Assembly: GCA_029251165.1 (NCBI GenBank)
Contig: JAQXDW010000142.1
Location: 62,001 to 126,000, forward strand
Length of the DNA: 64,000 bases
From: Myxococcota bacterium
Lineage (GTDB): Bacteria; Myxococcota_A; UBA796
Direction: 5' to 3'
Notes under the pieces: generated by a model
Told to the model about the DNA's origin: nothing
The model's input: the letters and a program-made list of their open reading frames with translations, nothing else
Databases searched by the model: none
Position numbers and translations under genes: made by a program
Shown: positions 61,900 to 64,000 of the stretch, in pieces
How the letters are laid out: each line of letters begins with the position of its first letter
Position numbering within the stretch: the stretch's first letter is position 1

Positions 61900-62129
61900 T
61901 TGTCCGGATCTCGGCGCCGCCCGCTCAGCCCAACGCTCCCGGCTCATGCCCCGCACTCGCCAAGAAACGGCTTGGTGGTGGGAGCCGCCTGGAAGCGCAC
62001 CGCACTGGCGCATCTACAGGCTGAATGTTGAGCACCCGGCAGCTGCCCACACTCATCGCAAGGACTCCGGAACGCAGCGAGCGGACACTGATCCCGGAGG
62101 TGTCTTCGACATCGCGATGACCATCCTGC
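61900..62129. other. Intergenic region between converging genes
   Basis: No gene or hairpin with a T-tract is seen in this 230-base gap between the FHA regulator and the acetate kinase-PduL fusion. Codon use in short ORFs here is not convincing. Confidence 0.4.
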
Positions 62130-63938
62130 TCAGCGATCGAAGCGAACCTTTCGCCGAACCAGGCGAACCGAGCGGTCGGTTCCCTCCAGGGAGCCGGTCA
62201 TGCCGACGCGGATCTCTGCGGCGTTCGCCTCGTCGGTGTCGATGTGCATCTCCAGGGCATACTTCTTCGACACGCGAATAAGGACATCGCCGAACACCAG
62301 GTTGCGCCCCTCACTGTCGACCGCGACCTCGACTACATCGCGGTCCTTGACCCCGAAGAACCCAGCGTCGTCGGGCGTCATGTGGATGTGCCGTCGTGCA
62401 CAGATGACCCCCTCCTTGAGGGTGAGTCGGCCGGCTGGTCCCTGTAGGGTGATGCCCGGAGAGTTGGCGACATCGCCGGAGTCGCGCACCGGAGCATCAA
62501 TGCCGAGGGTGAACTCATCGGTCCGAGAGACCTCCACCTGGCACTTCGGACGCGGCGGACCAAGCACCCGCACTCCCTTGATGGTCCGGCGGGGACCGAT
62601 AATGTCGACCTTCTCCACTGCGGCATACTGCCCCGGCTGGCTGATCTCTTTGTAGACCGTCAGCTCATGCCCCTCCCCGAACAGGGTCGCGATGGCGGCC
62701 CGGGTGAGGTGGATGTGGCGGGCGGAGATGGCGATGGGAATGGTGCGCTCGCGCTGCACCCGATCCTGGTCGCGGACCAGCCGTGCTGCCCCACGGGCAA
62801 TGGCGTGCTCCTCGTCTGTGCAGACCACCAGCAGGGCCACCCGGCTGCGACGGGCGGAGATCTCAGCGACCGGGCTGTCCGTGGACACTGCCGCGTCGCG
62901 GTTTCGATCCTCGTCGAGGCGGGCACCGAGAAACTCCAGACGCTGCACTGCGCGGTGGCGGATCAGGGCGCTGTTCTGGCCGATGCCGCCCGTGAACACC
63001 ACCGCATCTACGCCGCCCATCACCGCAGCATAGGCACCGATGTACTTCCGAAGACGGTGGGCGAAGGCGTGAATGGCCAGGCGACAGCGCTCGTCGCCGG
63101 CAGCAGCCCGCTCCTCGATGTCGCGCATGTCGTTTCCGACCCCAGACAGCCCCGCGAGCCCGCTCTTGCGGTTGAGCAGGTCGTCGAGGTCGTCGATGGA
63201 CAGCCCCTCCCGCCGGGAGAGCTCCAGCAGCACACCTGGATCGATGTCGCCGACACGGGTGCCCATCACCAGCCCCTCAAGCGGAGTCATGCCCATGCTC
63301 GTCTCGACCGAGCGGCCCTCCTCCACGGCAGCCACGCTGCACCCATTGCCGAGGTGACAGGTAATGATTCGCAGGTCGCGCAGATCGGCCTCGAGGTGCG
63401 CAGCGGCGCGGGAGGCCACGTAGCTGTGGCTGGGACCGTGGAAGCCGTAGCGCCGAATCCCGTGCTTCTCAGCAAGCTCTGCCGGCAGGGCATAGGTGCG
63501 GGCGCGGCGTGGGAGGGTGGCATGGAAGGCGGTGTCGAACACCGCGACGTGGGTAAGCTCTGGCAGCAGCGTCCGAGCCGCTCGGATCCCGGCGAGGTTG
63601 GCCGGATTGTGCAGCGGCGCGATGGCACAGAGGGCCTCGATGGCCGCCTCGACCTCCGCATCGATGCGTGCTGGAGCGGAGAAGCGCGCGCCGCCATGGA
63701 CCACCCGGTGTCCGACCGCTGCCACCGTGAGCCCTTCCACAAGGCGCGGCAGCATCAGGGTCAGCGCGGTCGCACAGTCCACGTCCCCGAGCGCCTCTTC
63801 GATCCCATCGAGCTGTGCGCTGCAGCCGGGTGTTCCCACCCGCTGCACCCGCAGCTTCCGGATCCGGTGTCCGGTCTCCTCATTGAGGACATCTGCCTTT
63901 ACACTTGAGCTTCCACAGTTGATCACCAGGACGTCCAT
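62130..63938 (-). CDS. ackA: Acetate kinase fused to PduL-type phosphotransacylase
   Basis: 602 residues from ATG 63938, with GGAGG 5 nt upstream. Residues 1 to about 395 are acetate kinase: VLVINCGSSSVKADVL, GHRVVHGGARF, HNPANLAGI, VAVFDTAFHATLP, RYGFHGPSHSYV, CHLGNGCSVAAV and VVFTGGIGQNS. Residues about 400-602 are a PduL-type phosphotransacylase with the two Zn-binding motifs SARHIHLT and ARRHIHMTPDD. Together they convert acyl-CoA to acyl phosphate and then to carboxylate plus ATP. The fusion would channel the labile acyl phosphate. Cytoplasmic. Confidence 0.93.
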   Translation of the reverse strand: MDVLVINCGSSSVKADVLNEETGHRIRKLRVQRVGTPGCSAQLDGIEEALGDVDCATALTLMLPRLVEGLTVAAVGHRVVHGGARFSAPARIDAEVEAAIEALCAIAPLHNPANLAGIRAARTLLPELTHVAVFDTAFHATLPRRARTYALPAELAEKHGIRRYGFHGPSHSYVASRAAAHLEADLRDLRIITCHLGNGCSVAAVEEGRSVETSMGMTPLEGLVMGTRVGDIDPGVLLELSRREGLSIDDLDDLLNRKSGLAGLSGVGNDMRDIEERAAAGDERCRLAIHAFAHRLRKYIGAYAAVMGGVDAVVFTGGIGQNSALIRHRAVQRLEFLGARLDEDRNRDAAVSTDSPVAEISARRSRVALLVVCTDEEHAIARGAARLVRDQDRVQRERTIPIAISARHIHLTRAAIATLFGEGHELTVYKEISQPGQYAAVEKVDIIGPRRTIKGVRVLGPPRPKCQVEVSRTDEFTLGIDAPVRDSGDVANSPGITLQGPAGRLTLKEGVICARRHIHMTPDDAGFFGVKDRDVVEVAVDSEGRNLVFGDVLIRVSKKYALEMHIDTDEANAAEIRVGMTGSLEGTDRSVRLVRRKVRFDR

Positions 63939-63962
63939 CACACCCTCCAGGAGGCATGCCTG

Positions 63963-63968
63963 TATCCT
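63963..63968 (+). promoter_or_regulatory. Putative -10 element of a gene leaving the window
   Basis: TATCCT ends 7 nt before a GTG at 63976, fitting the leaderless pattern. It is divergent from the acetate kinase fusion. Confidence 0.3.
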
Positions 63969-63975
63969 GCCGGGC

Positions 63976-64000
63976 GTGCCACAGCCGACCGACCTCCTCT
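63976..64000 (+). CDS. Possible start of a gene cut by the window edge
   Basis: GTG 63976 opens a frame (MPQPTDLL) that runs to the end of the window. Support comes only from the -10-like TATCCT hexamer before it and the divergent layout. No function can be proposed. Confidence 0.3.

Overview
The window is high-G+C bacterial DNA, densely packed with genes on both strands. Several traits point to a myxobacterium-like member of the Myxococcota or former Deltaproteobacteria: two CarD/CdnL-type regulators, at least five Hanks-type Ser/Thr kinases with elaborate accessory domains, an FHA-winged-helix regulator, and many lipoproteins with Asp/Thr/Ser-rich linkers. This assignment is inferred from gene content, since no rRNA is present.

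Layout. 1-5236: co-directional secreted proteins (a truncated Cys-rich protein, a beta-propeller lipoprotein, a lipoprotein with a PEP-synthase-like ATP-grasp plus phosphohistidine domain, and a metallophosphatase lipoprotein). 5412-14130: a von Willebrand A membrane protein, a 1085-residue tubulin-like (Tubulin_2/FtsZ-like) protein and a membrane-anchored paralogue without the GTP-binding loop, interrupted by a divergent glutathione transferase. 14275-16998: a SufS-like aminotransferase, a secreted SRPBCC protein and a possible small gene. 17052-23098: a tight unit of a membrane-anchored, apparently dead MrfA/DUF1998-type helicase and two transmembrane Ser/Thr kinases. 23100-26268: an alpha-oxoamine synthase, a PqqB-like metallo-beta-lactamase-fold protein and an FMN alpha-hydroxyacid dehydrogenase. 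26269-27536: a mostly non-coding stretch with tRNA-Gln, its terminator and a degenerate tRNA-Asp-like sequence. 27537-37940: metabolic, regulatory and secreted genes (TrmB, VTT membrane protein, repeat-rich lipoprotein, sulfatase-fold lipoprotein, LysR, peptidase E, Cys/Met PLP enzyme, UbiA, esterase).

38128-64000 holds a three-domain cytochrome c/sugar-dehydrogenase/LprI lipoprotein, a dead M1-peptidase-like protein, two CarD paralogues, a kinase-FGE fusion, a LOG protein, topoisomerase III, a kinase with TSP3 and RCC1 ectodomains, Ig-like lipoproteins, a pentapeptide-repeat-RecQ fusion, an FHA-winged-helix regulator and an acetate kinase-PduL fusion.

Two themes recur. First, signalling modules are fused to unusual partners, and pseudoenzymes are frequent (helicase, tubulin, M1 peptidase, sulfatase without formylglycine Cys). 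Second, many genes have a -10-like hexamer ending exactly 6 nt (sometimes 7-8) before the start codon and no Shine-Dalgarno sequence, suggesting leaderless transcripts. The best candidates for poorly described systems are the vWA/tubulin-like/pseudo-tubulin locus and the pseudo-helicase/two-kinase operon.
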